DNA from: Aquatica leii | Taxonomy: Eukaryota; Arthropoda; Insecta; Coleoptera; Lampyridae | Reading direction: 5' to 3' | DNA: 64,000 nt | NCBI GenBank assembly: GCA_035610365.1 | Contig: CM069436.1 | Coordinates: 7,306,937-7,370,936, forward strand | Part shown: piece by piece, positions 11,560 to 23,690 of the stretch | How the letters are laid out: each line of letters starts with the position of its first letter | Numbering within the stretch: position 1 is the first letter of the stretch | Translations under genes and position numbers: made by a program | The notes under the pieces: generated by a model | Database searches by the model: none | The model's input: the letters and a program-made list of their open reading frames with translations, nothing else | What the model was told of the DNA's origin: nothing

Positions 11560-12590
11560 TCTACTATTGTTTTCAATCAGTTGGTTGTTTCTGCCAATTT
11601 GTCACTTCTAGTTTTTCTAGGTGTTGTCACAGCTGATTGTACCATCTGATTTTTAGACGTCTCTTCCTTATTATTCCATAGACTACTGGGTTTATGACCT
11701 TTCTTAATACCTTGCCTGACTCCTTTGTTTGTTTCAAAACTGTCCGAGAAGTTTCCTTATCTTTTTCACCTTACCGTTCGTGCTTTGTGAAGTCTAGGAA
11801 AAAAGCGTGGATATCTGCGTTATATTCGAAGTTGCTTGATTGTGTCTGCTTCAATATGTAGATATGGTCTATGGTGAATCTCGCTGAAACCGTCTAATTG
11901 TTTTTCTGTATATTTCTCCAATCTCTTTTAATAGACTTACTAGGGTTTTATATGTTACGTCTAGTACTGCGATAGCTCTGTGGTCATTACATTCTGTTTT
12001 GCCCACTTTCTGTGTGTTGGTGTGATTATAGCTTCAGATCATCCCTCTAGATTATTATCTTTTTGCCATGCTTCTTTCATTAGATTACATTTGTTGTTAG
12101 TTAGCAGATCTTCGACTGTTTTTATTAATTCTGCTGGTATCCCGTCTACGCCTTTTGAATTATTATTTTTTAATTTATGTATTACTCTCGTTTCTTTCTA
12201 GTTTCTTCTTCTATTTCTGGTCTCTTATCTGTTCTCCATATGCTTCTATATTAGTATTTAATTCTTCTTCAAAATGTTCTTTACACCTTCCTAATATTTT
12301 CTGTAAGTCATCTATCAAGTTTCCTTTTTCATATCTATAGAATTTTTGTGTGCGTTTTTTTAATTATGCATTTTTGTTTTCTGCTCTTCTTTCTAATTTT
12401 TTTTTTCAGTTTCTAGGGTTATTAGGTGTACCTACTACTGATCTTTGGTATTTAGGTATAGTGTTTAAAGTTACTGTTTTCCCTGTTGTTTTTTTGCTGG
12501 TGTGTCGTGAAAGGTCTTTAATGTACACGTGTCTCCTCTTCTTATCGTTACGTTTAAAAATTAATTGTTCTATCGGACCAACGTAGCAAC
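11560..12590 (-). pseudogene. RTE/L1-like LINE reverse transcriptase remnant
   Basis: On the minus strand, with frame changes, I read NNSKGVDGIPAELIKT near 12090-12160, the entry block of LINE reverse transcriptases of the RTE/L1-like type, then NLMKEAWQKDN, an SEAIITPTH block (normally EAIICPIHKK), and ETNKGVRQG (normally the GVRQGD motif) near 11730. The catalytic YADD block was not found. Many stops and indels. The element is old and much decayed; exact clade is not certain. Confidence 0.6.
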
Positions 12591-14379
12591 TAATCCACGA
12601 TTATCACATTCCATCTGGCTGTGATCACCTCAGTGTTAGAAGTACATTAGATGCTCTTCGATGTCATTTCTACTGACCTCATACAAGACCTAAGGTTGCT
12701 GAGTTCATACGTTACTGTTACCATTCGAACAATTCTATTAAGTTACGTCAGGCATTGACAAAGCTTTCCAACACTGGTGTCGTTAAAACGTCTATACGTT
12801 TACTTAATGATGGATGCAAAACCGCTACTACTGCTTTGCATCTACTTTTTCAGTGCTTTGTTGTCTCCTTCTTCTAATCGTTCTTCTCATTTCCATTGAC
12901 GTCGTAAGTGTTAATTCATTTTTGTGCTTTGCTATTCTTCTGATTCTTGTCTCTTGGTTTTGGAGGTTCGAATCTTCGAATACGTCGTCGGTATCTTTTT
13001 GGTTGTAGCGTGGATGCGACCCAATTTTTCCTCCCATATTGCTATACTAAAATTCGTTTTGCTTAAGTTTATAGTAAATTTCTTCTCGTTTTTTCCTTCT
13101 CTATGTTACTTCAGAACTACCTTTCCGTCTATATACAGTTATATCCCCTTAGTCGCCCTTTTTAAATTAGTACATCATGTATAGGATTCTCTCTCTGTTT
13201 TTGGATTTTTTTTCTTCTTCTAACTGTGATATCGTTTCTCTTCTCTTTCTTTTTTTATATATTTAGACGGTTTGATGGGCACCGTGCAAGAGTGAATCAG
13301 GCATTAACATCAAGCTTTATCTTTCTCGGTCTTTCATTATCTCTATCTTTTCTACTTTTTATTTCTTTTTTCTAAGGCTTTTCTATATGCCAACCATTCT
13401 TTTATCTTTTTGATTCTCGTTAAGGTACGCCTCTAGAACGCTTAGTTGGGCATTGAAAGATTGGTCACAAGAACAAATCAGACATCTACAACTTGTCTTA
13501 TCTTTCATCGCCGGTATCTTTTCTTTCTATCTAGTTTTTCTTACTTCTTTAAGGTTTGCGCTTAGCGCAATTGTCTGTTCCTTTTTTCTTTTTTGTCTAG
13601 GTCTTGGTTAGTTGCTCGAACACCGTCTCTTTGGCAACTTTTCTCTTTAGTGTTCACTGCAACTTTTCTTTCTCAGTTACTTCTCTTGCTTGATTGGGTT
13701 TAGTGAGTTTTTGTTTCGTTCTGTTTGGTTTAAAACTTGGAATAGATTGCAATGTGGTTTTCTGTGCTCTACGTACTTTTGCTTAGTCAGCATTTTGTTA
13801 TGTTGTCAGTCACTGTTAGAATATTTCTTTTCGTTAAGTTTCTTTTGCTCTTGAAATATCTCAATCCGTTCTTCGTCTTTTAGGTTCCATTATGACATTC
13901 CTACTTCCTTATTTACTCTTGCTTCTTTTTCTTTATTTCTTTAGGTTTCATTTTGTGTTATGCGGCTTGGATTTTACTTTTATTGGCACATTTAGGCAGT
14001 GTTTAAATTTTGTGATTGTGACCTTTGAATTTTTGATTTGTCTTTCTGCTTTTTAGGTATTCTGACTTGTGTCGACTTTTGATCAGAATCTTTTTTTGCT
14101 TGACATTTCTCCGATGGTTTCGCTTTCTTAGATCTTTAAGGTTTGCTTGGTTTCTTTGTGGAAGAATCTCATACTGTTTGTTTTGTTAAAAATATTTTGG
14201 TATCGTTCCGGTACTGTAAGAATTTTGCTCTAGTTTTTTTTGTATCGGGAATGCTCTTGGTAGGATGCTCCACTCTTTTTTGTTTTACTTTTTTTTATTA
14301 GTTCGTTATCTTTCTCCCATTTTTCTATTTATGCATAGTTTTTTGTAGTCTACTCTTTTCTTCAGTTTTTAATCCTTTC
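12591..14379. other. T-rich stretch between LINE remnants
   Basis: No intact coding region. The strand asymmetry (T-rich on the plus strand, so A-rich on the minus strand) continues from both flanking LINE fragments, and it may be the decayed endonuclease part of the same element, but I find no motif to prove it. A GC-richer block (12590-12760) resembles neither flank. Confidence 0.35.
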
Positions 14380-14763
14380 ATGACAAAGTTATTATTTCTA
14401 CACTTCTTTCCATTGCTTCTAATCTGTCCTCCAGTTTTTCGATTTTGTCTTTTAATTGTTGCTTTTCCGTTTCCCATCTTTCTTTTTTCGTTTGGTTTTT
14501 TTCTTGTAAAATTGGAAGCTCTATCATGTTTGTATAGATTTCTTTATTAATTATTTTAGTTCTTCCATTTCTGTCTTTTCTGTTTTCTGCGGAGTTTTTC
14601 TTTCCGGTAACCGAACAATCTTTTTGGTTCTTGTGAATATGTTTTTTGTGTTATTGGTGTCTTTTTCTAGTGTTTCGCGTTTTCTTTTATTTTGGCCCTC
14701 TGCTGTTTGGTTCGTTTCTGCTTTTTTGTTTTTTTTCCCAAGTACTTTTTGATTGATCCGCAA
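14380..14763 (-). pseudogene. Coiled-coil ORF1-like fragment of a LINE
   Basis: The minus strand encodes about 70 codons starting at 14763, rich in Lys, Glu, Thr and Gln (QNKRKRETLEKD, KTEKTEMEELK), and the same frame style continues to LKDKIEKLEDRLEAMERSVE near 14400 with heptad-like spacing of Leu/Ile. Such a charged coiled coil is typical of ORF1 proteins of L1-like elements and is comparable to 20433-20777. No nucleic-acid-binding domain is visible. Orientation and distance fit a 5' part of the LINE at 11560-12590, which is inference. Confidence 0.45.
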
Positions 14764-17700
14764 CTTCGTTTTTGTTCATTATCGATACGTTGTGCTTTCT
14801 TTCTAGAGTAGATGCCTTTGTTGGTACTTTAGTCACAACGTTCTTTACGAACCGTGGAATGTACTTTAGACACTACTTCTCTTATCTAATTGTCCTTGTT
14901 TACGTGCGTTAATCACACAATGTTATTTATATTATTTAGTTTTTTGTCCAAAAACTGTTGAATTTAATATTGGTTTGCATTTACTCGGTTTATCTAAATT
15001 TGATACTACTTTGCAATAATAATAATATTGTTAGATCATATAAGTTGGAGCCAATTTGTACCGCGCAGATTCAAAATATGGTTCACATACCCTTCAACGC
15101 CAATTATCTAGCTATCTGTAATACTTAAATACTAAAATATAGCTTTATCAAACCTGATGATTATTTTGTTCCAACACTGTACCTAAAATGAATGGATGAA
15201 GAGTGTACAAAGAAAAACAACATCGAAGAAGACGCCATAGCTAATAAAAACAGCAGCGAGACGTATTGATGCAGAAAATATTGACGATCCAGGTTCAGAC
15301 TGTACTATAGTGCCAAAAAGAAGAAGAAGAATCAGTCAAGTACACGTATGTCAGCTATACATAAATCCAAAATCGGCCATTTATAGAGTAAACAAAGCGC
15401 CGTTATTTAAATTAAAGATTTGATGTTCAAATGAAGACGAATCACATGAGTACCAACTCCATCGAGAACATTTAATGAAAAAGACTTCTAATTTCTTTTA
15501 TACGCTAAATTTTATTATATAAAAAAAATCTATAGTTCTTATAGTTTCAATTATTGCGTTACAAATACTACTTCAAAAAATTAAAGAAAAGCCAAAATAG
15601 AAAGTAGATCTATATAAACACCATGAAGTTGAATGCCTTCTTGGTTTTAGTTATAAAAACTGGTTTGGGCAGAAACGAGAATATGCTTTATGAAAAAAAC
15701 ATTTTTTTTTGGATAAATTTTATAATTTTGATTACGCTATTATGGTAATGATACGGCTTGAGGTTATTAAACTGTTGATGACAAAAAATTGTATCATAAT
15801 GTGCTAGATTAGCATTTATTTTTAATATTTTGTTTTCGCATTAATATTTAGTTATGTAGAGTCAGAGACAGATGGTTAGTAAATAATGTTTTTCTTTATT
15901 TATGCACTTTTTTAATAGTTAGAGTTTGTAATAATCGATATTGAAACACTGTGTTACTAAAATGTTCTAAATTCAAAAAAAGTATCAATTACAAAAATTT
16001 TCAAAATTATGTCTATCCTTCCACTCCTAAAAAAACACCTACTTTGTGTTTTCAATTTTTTTATTCTGGTCTGTCACTAGTAATTTTATCTGTTCATTGG
16101 TATCTCTTCTTGGTGTACCCGACTTCTATTCTTTAGATTTGTTTATATCTGAATATTCTTAATTATTCCAAATCTAGCTGTTTCCATTATCTTCTTGATT
16201 TTTGTTGTGATTGTGTTGAATTATTTGTTTACTTATTCTTTGTTGTTAACGTCATGTCCTCATTTCTCCAGATGTTATTTGTCTTTTTATCTTATATGCT
16301 TCTAATCTATTGTCAATGTTTTTCGTTTTTTTGCATATCGGAATTGTTTTTTTGTCACTCTTCTTTTTTTTCTCTTTTAAATACTGATGCTCTATTTTTA
16401 TTTTCTTTATTCTTTTATGTTTTTTTGTTTATATTATGATACTATATTTCTATTACTGTCTTAGGTCATTTACTGGACAAAACTTTTTTTGCTCCGATGT
16501 ATTGACTCTTCTTCACATAATTTCAAAAAAAAATTTAATTGTTGACGATTAAATTTTCATTCGTGCATAAAAAGCTGTCACGAAAAGAACAAAGTGATAT
16601 AATATTATTATAATTTCTGTCATTTTAGGTTAATTTATAGTTTCTTCGTGCAATAACAATAACAACAGTTAAAAAAACATGAATTTATGGAATGTGTTCT
16701 TGTGGTATTTATCGGAAAAAATGACTCTTAGCAGTTTCGCGAATTTCCCTAAAAAACGAACATTTTAATTTACCGTCCATCAACCTCATACGTCTTGTTT
16801 TTGTTGCAAAAATCCTTTAATTATAAAAACAGAATAGTAAAGTTGTTATGTATCGTATTTTAATGATTTCTCTTTCTTTTGGGGACAGTTCGAGAAGGTC
16901 GTTCAAATCTAGAGTGTCAAGGACATTGAAATAATTACGTTTGTCGCACGGTTCTTTTTATAATGACATCGTTTTAATCAACATTTTAGACAAAAAAAAT
17001 AATTAGATGACATTCCGATTAGACCACAACGTCCTTGGCTAAAAACGAACAGGTGAGGACCGATGAGATGTTAACCTCGTTCTAAGTTTCCTTTGTTACC
17101 AAAGATTTAACACGACGTTTTTTGCCATCAAGGGCATTACGCCGAACTTTAACCCTAAAATTTATCACTGCGAAAACCACAATGACTTCACGAGAAGGAA
17201 CGCCGTTTTTTTGGACTCGTTCGCATCACGCAATTTCCAAGAAAGATCATCTTACTTAGCGCACTGCATTTTGTAAATACTTTAATGACATGTCACGGCT
17301 TGATTTGGATCAATCGCATCGATTTTATATGCACCTGTGTATAACGGATTCTTTCTAAACGAACAAAATGTAGAAAAGTGAAGAATCGGTTTGATGATTC
17401 GACAAAATATTATTTGCACTATTGTATAACGTTTTTATGTCAGTTCTATATCTGATGAATGCTTGTAAGAAATTCTAGTTTTCGAGGGTCAAAAACCTTT
17501 AGAATTTGTACGGTACTTTTGTGATTTGATTACAGCACAAGGTTAATCTATGTCGCAATCTGAACGAGAAGATTCTAAAAGTCTAGATACTTAAATCATT
17601 AATTTGCATTTGTTTTTTGCACCATTTTTGCAAGTTTCACAAAGTAGGTCATTTAGTTTAACTTAAACGTAGCCTCGAACCTATAGATTTTATTGGTAGT

Positions 17701-19149
17701 TTTAGTGTACTCAACTAAATAATTTTGAAAACCGAAACTTTTTCTAAATTTTATACAACCGTTATATTTATTCCGAGGACAAAAGTCAACTCGTATATAT
17801 TTAGAATGTTTTAATAAACATCAGGTCAGCAAACTTTTTTGGTAGTTTATATTTATTAAAATTAGGAAATAATAAATTAAATAGTTTTGGAAGTAACTGA
17901 ACAAAAATCCAAAAAACCACATTAGTTGTTTAGTTTATGTTGTTGCAAATCTGTTTTCTGGAATTCTCAACTTTTGCCAGTATTATAACTCACATGTTAT
18001 TTATGTTTATTGTGGAAAAATAAATTGGTTCGTTTTTAAACTTCCAATTACGTTAAACGTTTATTTTGACACTTATGTCAGCAAATTATGCATATTCGGC
18101 CTAAGGCTTGGTATTTCGAATAGTTACAGTTACGAAATGAGTGTATCAACCTTGTTTTAGTGTTTACTTAACATTTTTTTCTCATGCATATTTTGTGTAT
18201 TTTGGTTGAGTAGGTCATTTCACTTGTCTCGGATTATTAAAAAATACAACCTTTTTATAGTCGACCAAATTTACTTCTTGGGCGATGCACCATACGACAA
18301 AAGAACACGCCTCGTACGTTCTTTTTTTTACTCGACTGCTTTTGTGTGATTTATTTAATCTATAACCAATCTTTTTTCTCTTTCACTATAAGCACCATAT
18401 GGTCCCTGTTCTTTTGTGCTTAGTATCATTCTGTGATAGCAAATTAAAAAAATAAATTAATTTTAATCTCTAATTAAGCTCCAACCTAAATTATTACTAA
18501 AAAAAATGTTCGTTAAACTTGAACATATTTTAGAATTTTTTTTCAATTTTTGGTTAGACATTTATGCGCGTTTTGGTTACAACGATGCCACCTAACTAAT
18601 TATTTAATATTTCAAAAAAGTCATAAACTGACTATCATTTTTGCAAACACGTCGTTATTTAAATCTGTGCAAAAATATCTTTCCAGTTTCTGTTAGTAAC
18701 AAGATTTTAGTTAACATCTACAATATCTAAAGGTGTACCGTTTCCAAAACTTGTCCTAATTTGTCACTGTTTCTATTACTTCATTAATTACATCTTCCAA
18801 CACTCGTAATTCTTCTAAATTGTCTTTAGCTTTAAAAAGTAATTTATTACTTTTCTTAATTTGCTTATTTTAGTAGTTCTAAACAAGTCTTTTAAATACG
18901 CTTATATACAAATGTTTACTACAATACACTAACACACTAATGGAGAATAGCTTGTAAAATCCTTGTGAAAAAATGAATCTAATTTATCTACGTGATTTGT
19001 AAAAGAAAAATGTTAGTCATAGGTTTACCTAAGATACCAAAAAGATGTCCATTTGCTTTTACCTCAAAAACTTTGTTACCTGCACAAAAACAATACGCAC
19101 AAAATGAAAAGTTGCAATCGTTTTTCACGCAAAAGATTTCATCAGGTTT
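14764..19149. other. 4.4-kb stretch, nothing recognised
   Basis: No coding region can be supported. 15190-15400 is purine-rich with GAAGAAG runs. 15950-16440 has plus-strand open frames, but they consist of Phe/Leu/Ser/Tyr from T-rich sequence. 16860-17330 is less AT-rich than its surroundings and the minus strand gives a short protein-like run (NFRVKVRRNALDGKKRR near 17150), which I cannot assign. No terminal repeats were found. Confidence 0.4.
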
Positions 19150-19829
19150 TGTATGAGTGATTATCTATCGATGCCGGTCCCCAAAGAAAACATCTGAATA
19201 TTTATGAGGCATAGTAGAACAGAAAAACACTAGAATAATAATGCCTGGCGCTGCTCTACTAACTTTGGTCAGCCAAACTCAAACATCTTTGCTGCTGTAG
19301 ACAAGGAAGAAACAACCTCATCAAACACCTAAATCTAAGATAGAGAGTACCAAGCGAATAGATGCGTGACTGGATAAAAGACCAATCGTCACTGGTTGCA
19401 ACCTCGGCGCTCCTAGCAAACCACTTATACAAAACCAAAAATAAAAAAACGGGAACTCAGAATATCAGTTAATCTTGAGCGCAAACCTAAAAAGCTTTCA
19501 AAGGCGGCAAGACAAAAGCTGAAACAACAAATAGAAACGGAGACTCAAACCACAGTTTTATTTCACCTATACGGAAAGAAAAGGCAGGCACGCCAGAAAC
19601 GCAACAGCGACACCAGTCAGCGTACGCAAATGCACCAATTGCCGGATAAACAGAGCCGTAAAAATGCAACCTTTTCTGCAGTAATACACCGGTGCCACAA
19701 AAACGATCGGCCAAGCAAAGTTGAGGGACCGAAGAAACGAAAAAAAAACATTCCGGGATACTCTGACTGGGATTGTTTTTGCAACGATACCAAAAGGATT
19801 CCTTGAAAACAATATCAGTTCTAAAGGAT
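19150..19829 (+). pseudogene. LOA/I-type LINE copy A: ORF1 5' part
   Basis: Plus strand. MPGAALLTLVSQTQTS starts near 19240, followed after stops by LSKAARQKLKQQIETETQ (from about 19493), which resembles the LSGAxRxKLK block of ORF1 proteins in LOA/R1-type LINEs, and by NEKKTFRDTLTGIVFATIPK (about 19736-19797). Multiple stops and frameshifts. The reading stops at 19829 where an L1-like element is inserted and resumes at 21358. The 5' boundary is not defined. Confidence 0.6.
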
Positions 19830-20005
19830 CCGAAGTCATTATTATTTATTGTTAATTGTTAAGCCATTCGGCCTTACAATGGGTTACGTTACCCTTACAT
19901 CATTCTCTTAACATAATAATATATTTCGTACATAAAATTATAAACTAAAAAACTTTCTCCCCTAAAATCTTCCCATCACCATCTAACTATTCTAATACTT
20001 CAGAC

Positions 20006-20460
20006 CTAACCCTCCCCTCTTATCCTTCTTTCCTTTACTGCTTTCATCCAATCCAATCCCTCCCCCTCCTCCCCAAGCAAAGCCTTCCTCCCCCTCATTT
20101 CTTCCCTTAACTCGCCACACTCCTCACTCAAGTGCTCTATGTCCTCCCATCCTTCCCCACATAGTCTACATCTCCTCATTACATCCTCCTTCCTATACTT
20201 ATTTAAATTCTCCTCATTTCCACATCTAAACCTGGCTATAAGTCGTTTCTCTCCAAAGCTTCTCCTCCCCATCAGATACTTAGTAACCCCCCTGGACACT
20301 ATATTCCCATACCTTACGTTATACTTTCCTTCCCTTATCTTTCCTTCCCTCTCTTGCACCTGCGAGTCTTTATTTCTTCTTACTATCTCCTCCGTATTTA
20401 ACCTCCCTTCCTCTCTCCTTCTTTCCATACATCTAAAACTTATCCTCAAATAAACCCATC
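20006..20460 (-). pseudogene. C-terminal end of an L1-like LINE ORF2
   Basis: About 147 codons with very few differences from a normal frame: strongly charged (Arg, Glu, Lys) and containing CRLCGEGWEDIEHLSEEC, the Cys-x2-Cys...His-x4-Cys finger found after the reverse transcriptase in many insect non-LTR elements. Upstream sequence reads YNVRYGNIVSRG and KYLMGRRSFGEKRLIARFR. The stop codon lies at 20006. The frame starts directly where the ORF1 frame ends (about 20450), so the catalytic ORF2 region has been deleted. Comparable tails occur in elements of ants and wasps, from memory. Confidence 0.75.
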
Positions 20461-20960
20461 CTTACTAACATTACATGCTCTGCTAACTTTCTGGTTTCTA
20501 CCACTATTTTCTCAATATTTAAATTCTTCTTCATCCAATTTTCCACTTGCTCCTTCTTTCCATCTTTCACTTCCATACCTCTTATGATTATGTTCGTTCT
20601 CCTTTTTTCTTTTTCCGTTTTTTCCCAGCTTCTCTCTATCTTCTCCAATCTGGCCTCCATCTTTCTATACTTTTCTCCCATTTCTTCAAATTTCCTTTTC
20701 CATTCTTCATTTGACTTTCTTAATTCTTCTTTCATCTCCTTTACCTCTTTATTATTCTCTTCCAACTTCTTACCCATTTTAATTCAGTTCTTTACACTTT
20801 TTTACTAACTCCCCATCTTTCCCCTCTTTACCTTCCGCTACCGGTGATTTCCTTACTTCGGTGCTCTTTCTAAACATCTCCTCCACCGTAGCTTGCCTTT
20901 TTCTTTTTCTTTCTCACCGCCCTTCCTCCGAATCCGACTTAATTTCCCTTCTCCTCTAAA
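20433..20960 (-). pseudogene. ORF1 protein fragment of the same L1-like LINE
   Basis: Minus strand from about 20960 to 20433. The first part (ATVEEMFRKSTEVRKSP, a stop, then MGKKLEENNKEVKEMKEELR from 20777) leads into a long Glu/Lys coiled coil (KYRKMEARLEKIERSWEK) and then RRTNIIIRGMEV, the entry of the RRM-like domain of L1-type ORF1 proteins. It ends after LVRMGLFEDKF, about 60 residues into that domain, at the deletion junction with the ORF2 tail. ORF1 proteins bind RNA as coiled-coil trimers; here the RNA-binding domain is truncated. Confidence 0.75.
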
Positions 20961-21357
20961 CTTTACACTAATTAACTGTCTGCACTTTTTAAAAACGAAA
21001 TGTTAATTATATTAAAATCACTAAAGAAAAAATAAAAAAAACACGTAATTTATGACTTAACGAAATATTAATTAAATTAAATTTAAATCACCAAAAAATT
21101 CCACTATTTTAAAAATATAAATGCAAAATATAAACACCGGAAAATCCACGTTGATTATAATAGAATCCTCATCTGCACGCCGCAGCTTATATCGTAATCA
21201 AACGACTGCGTTTTAAATGCACGCGTTATTTTAGATTTAACGAATTAACGTAACTGTACAACCTTCCTCTTTCACCACCAAAACGTAACTCTTTTCCGGT
21301 ATTCATTCCTGACCGTCTAACAACACACATTAATTTTTTCCTAGAAACATCGGACTA

Positions 21358-22305
21358 CCGAAATCATAAAAACCTCGATATAAGCATAGATTGACAAATG
21401 AGAGAAGAGACAAGCTTTTCAACCAAGAAGCGAAATCTTCCCGCGCCCAAAAAAATTCTCACTTCAGTTCCGGGAGCAGTACTGAAACCGATCACCTTAC
21501 TTAAAAGAATATCGGTACATAACAACGTCAGTACCGAGACGTGACAGGTGGTTAAAATTGAACCTGATCCAAAAGAAACCCAATACGTCCTATTTATAGA
21601 CAAGAGGTTCTTTGGAGAAAGTGAAAGCAACAGCCTGGCGCTAACCGATTCCAAAAGAACAGCAAAAAACCGGATGTTATAAATCCTGTTCACAAAGCGA
21701 TGGATGTAGATTCAGAACCAGAAGGAACACACTGACGGCAAATCTAATGCTCAAAGTCGTTCAGATAAATATATATCACTGCCGGGCAGCCTCGGCGGCC
21801 CTCAGTGTTTATATCGTGGCATGCATTATTGATATTGCGAGAAAAATAATCTTGAAAACCTAGAATGGGGAGTCAATACATATAAACTCTTTTAGTCTCC
21901 AGGAGCTGAGGAAATTTATCCAATCATGCTTATCCAAAATTTGCTGTTCTGCAAAACGTAACATATTAAATTCTCAGAGCCAGCTTAGCACTTTCGCATA
22001 TACCAAACAGCTGGCGGGTTGTCAAAGTAACCCTTATACCAAAACCAGAAAGATCTGCTAACACCCACGCAAAATCCTACAGACCGATCAACTTGACTTC
22101 CTTCATCTTAAAACTACTCGATAAAGCATAAGAGAGGGGGCACTAAAGGCTTCGTCTCCGCACTGAAACCAGTATGCATATCAATTGAAAAAATATTGCA
22201 AGCGAGCAATTTACCAACTAGTGATCAGATGCAAAAATGCAATCAAATACCATGATATTACATTGGGTGCTTTTATAGATATTGAAGAAGCATTTGACAA
22301 GGCAG
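21358..22305 (+). pseudogene. LOA/I-type LINE copy A: ORF1 end, start of ORF2, RT entry
   Basis: Nucleotide-level match to copy B: 21470-21830 corresponds to 46860-47230 (end of ORF1, TGACGGCAAATCTAATGCT, start of ORF2) and 21860-22290 corresponds to 48126-48620 (RT finger region including SPGVDGIYP-like and RPISL-like blocks). About 900 bp between them, covering the endonuclease, are deleted. Stops are frequent. The copy ends at ATTTGACAA (22302), the first catalytic Asp block of the RT palm, where a pogo element follows. Confidence 0.85.
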
Positions 22306-22807
22306 GGTAAGAGAGAGTGGTCCACAGTGAGACGTGTTCCACAGTGAGACAGTAGACTTATTTCACAAATTGGCAACTCTGCCTTGTTTTATAACCCCAC
22401 TTAATATTTTTCATCGGCGGTTACATGTTCCCGTCAATTTGCAGATCTGTGCAGTTTATCATTGTTCTCAAATGACGGTTGGTTGAAAAAGTGTGTACAA
22501 ATGTCATTATTTTAGAAGCAATAGTCATCGTTATTTTTCAAAGCGGTATTTAGTTAGGAATTTCTTATTTCTAGTAAGTAAAGCTAATGTGTTTATATAT
22601 ATTTACTTTAATACAATGATCTACTGATTTTAAGACATAAATTAGATTATGTGGAAAACCTACCTATGGTAGGTAGGTAGGTAAGTTGATCACATCTACA
22701 TGGGGCACAGTGAGACGCCTCACTGTGCCCCATTATGTGCCTTGCTGTGCCTCATCCAAATCATTTAAAAAATAATTACTTACACACAGTTTTTGTTTTT
22801 TAAGAAA

Positions 22808-23352
22808 ATGGCGAAAGAGGTAAACTGACATCGGAATATTCTTAGAAAATTCAATGCGTGAAGCGGTCAAACTTGTATTAGAAGATGGTTTATCTCTTCG
22901 TAGAGCAGCAGAGTTAAAGAGAGTTTCATTTCAAACATTAGCAAAGTATGTTAGAAAACAGAAATTGAACAAAAACGGCGATGTTAAGATGACACCTAAC
23001 TATGAGTGTAGAACAGTTATGACAAAACAACAAGAAGATTTATTTGCAAACTATCTGGAGATTTGTTCAAAAATGAATTACGGTTTAACAACTCTAGAGT
23101 GTCGTCGTTTAGCATATGATAACAGATGTAAAAAATAATATGCAAATTCCAAAAAACTGGCCAGAAAACAAAGTTGCAGGGTTAGAATGGACGAGAGGTT
23201 TTCTAAAAAGACATCCTTCATTAAGCATCAGACAACCAGAGGGTTGTAGCCTCTCACGAGCAACGTCTTTTAATCGGCATACTGTGAGAATTTTCTATGA
23301 TAAATTGGAAAATATCTTTAAAAGAATGCACAAACACAAAAACGGAAAGTAA
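22808..23352 (+). pseudogene. pogo-like transposase N-terminal half
   Basis: ATG at 22808 gives MAKEVN, a stop and HRNILRKFN, then a frameshift into REAVKLVLEDGLSLRRAAEL, a psq-type helix-turn-helix, then FQTLAKYVRKQK. From 23000 follow KQQEDLFANYLEICSKMNYG and LECRRLAYD, and after a second frameshift NWPENKVAGLEWTRGFLKRH and GCSLSRATSFNRHTVRIFYD, the second (CENP-B-type) DNA-binding helix set of this family. The DDE catalytic domain that should follow is absent: after IFKRMHKHKNGK the sequence jumps to the C-terminal tail. Confidence 0.85.
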
Positions 23353-23359
23353 AGGCAAA

Positions 23360-23690
23360 AGCAGTTAAAAGAAACTTGATCGAGTCAGATACCAGTTCAC
23401 CGAATTATGAAGTTGAGCTATTGGGTGATTCATCAGAGTATGATGTAAATATGGATGTTCCAATAACAGGATTTAAAGAACTTAATAGAAATGCGGTGCC
23501 AAATGATTATGTACTGGTAACATTTGCAGGAAGCTAATCAATAAAATATTTTGTGGGACAAATTTTAAGTCATATGAACAACGACCTCGAGTATGATGTA
23601 AGCTATCTACGAAGAAAAGATAAGTCAAACAAATTTTATTACCCAAATGTACCAGAAATTACTTACCGACAATACCACTATTATTACAAA
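23360..23690 (+). pseudogene. pogo-like transposase C-terminal tail
   Basis: Reading on from the deletion joint: LIESDTSSPNYEVELLGDSS, then NDYVLVTFAGS, a stop, KYFVGQILSH, LEYDVSYLRRKDKSNKFYYP and NVPEITYR. This small domain (DYVLV...YFVG...YEV.FLR...F.FPNV) is found at the C-terminus of many insect pogo-type transposases. The joint with the N-terminal half near 23350 shows an internal deletion of roughly 700-900 bp judged from the usual family length. Confidence 0.7.

Larger units (their letters stand above)
19840..21357 (-). mobile_element. Internally deleted L1-like LINE inside LOA copy A
   Basis: A minus-strand element with its 3' end at about 19840 (TTATTATTTATTGTTAATTG tail on the plus strand) and its 5' end near 21357. 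It is flanked by CCGAAGTCAT (19830-19839) and CCGAAATCAT (21358-21367), a 10-bp target duplication with one mismatch. The interrupted LOA ORF1 continues on both sides. The element holds an ORF1-type coiled coil joined to the last part of ORF2; endonuclease and reverse transcriptase are missing. Confidence 0.8.
22306..23690 (+). mobile_element. pogo/Tigger-like transposon without its catalytic core
   Basis: Inserted in LOA copy A. The left end reads CAGGGTAAGAGAGAGTGG and then carries repeated CACAGTGAGAC motifs (22328, 22348, 22706) plus the inverted GTCTCACTGTG-type string near 22718; such subterminal repeats are candidate transposase binding sites. It encodes the N-terminal DNA-binding half and the C-terminal tail of a transposase, but no DDE core. 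The right end is not defined; LOA sequence resumes at about 23691 and 220 bp of LOA are missing, so the right end was deleted together with LOA sequence. Confidence 0.8.

Noticed and set aside
12155..13184. Series of plus-strand hydrophobic frames that could pass for membrane proteins
   Set aside because: T-rich plus strand of an old minus-strand LINE; composition explains the hydrophobicity and no start or signal context supports genes.
19487..19839. Minus-strand frames of 75-90 codons
   Set aside because: The plus strand reads LOA ORF1 blocks here; the minus frames are shadows.
20139..20808. Plus-strand Ser/Phe/Leu frames of 74-104 codons
   Set aside because: They are complements of the Glu/Lys-rich L1-like ORF1 and ORF2 tail on the minus strand.
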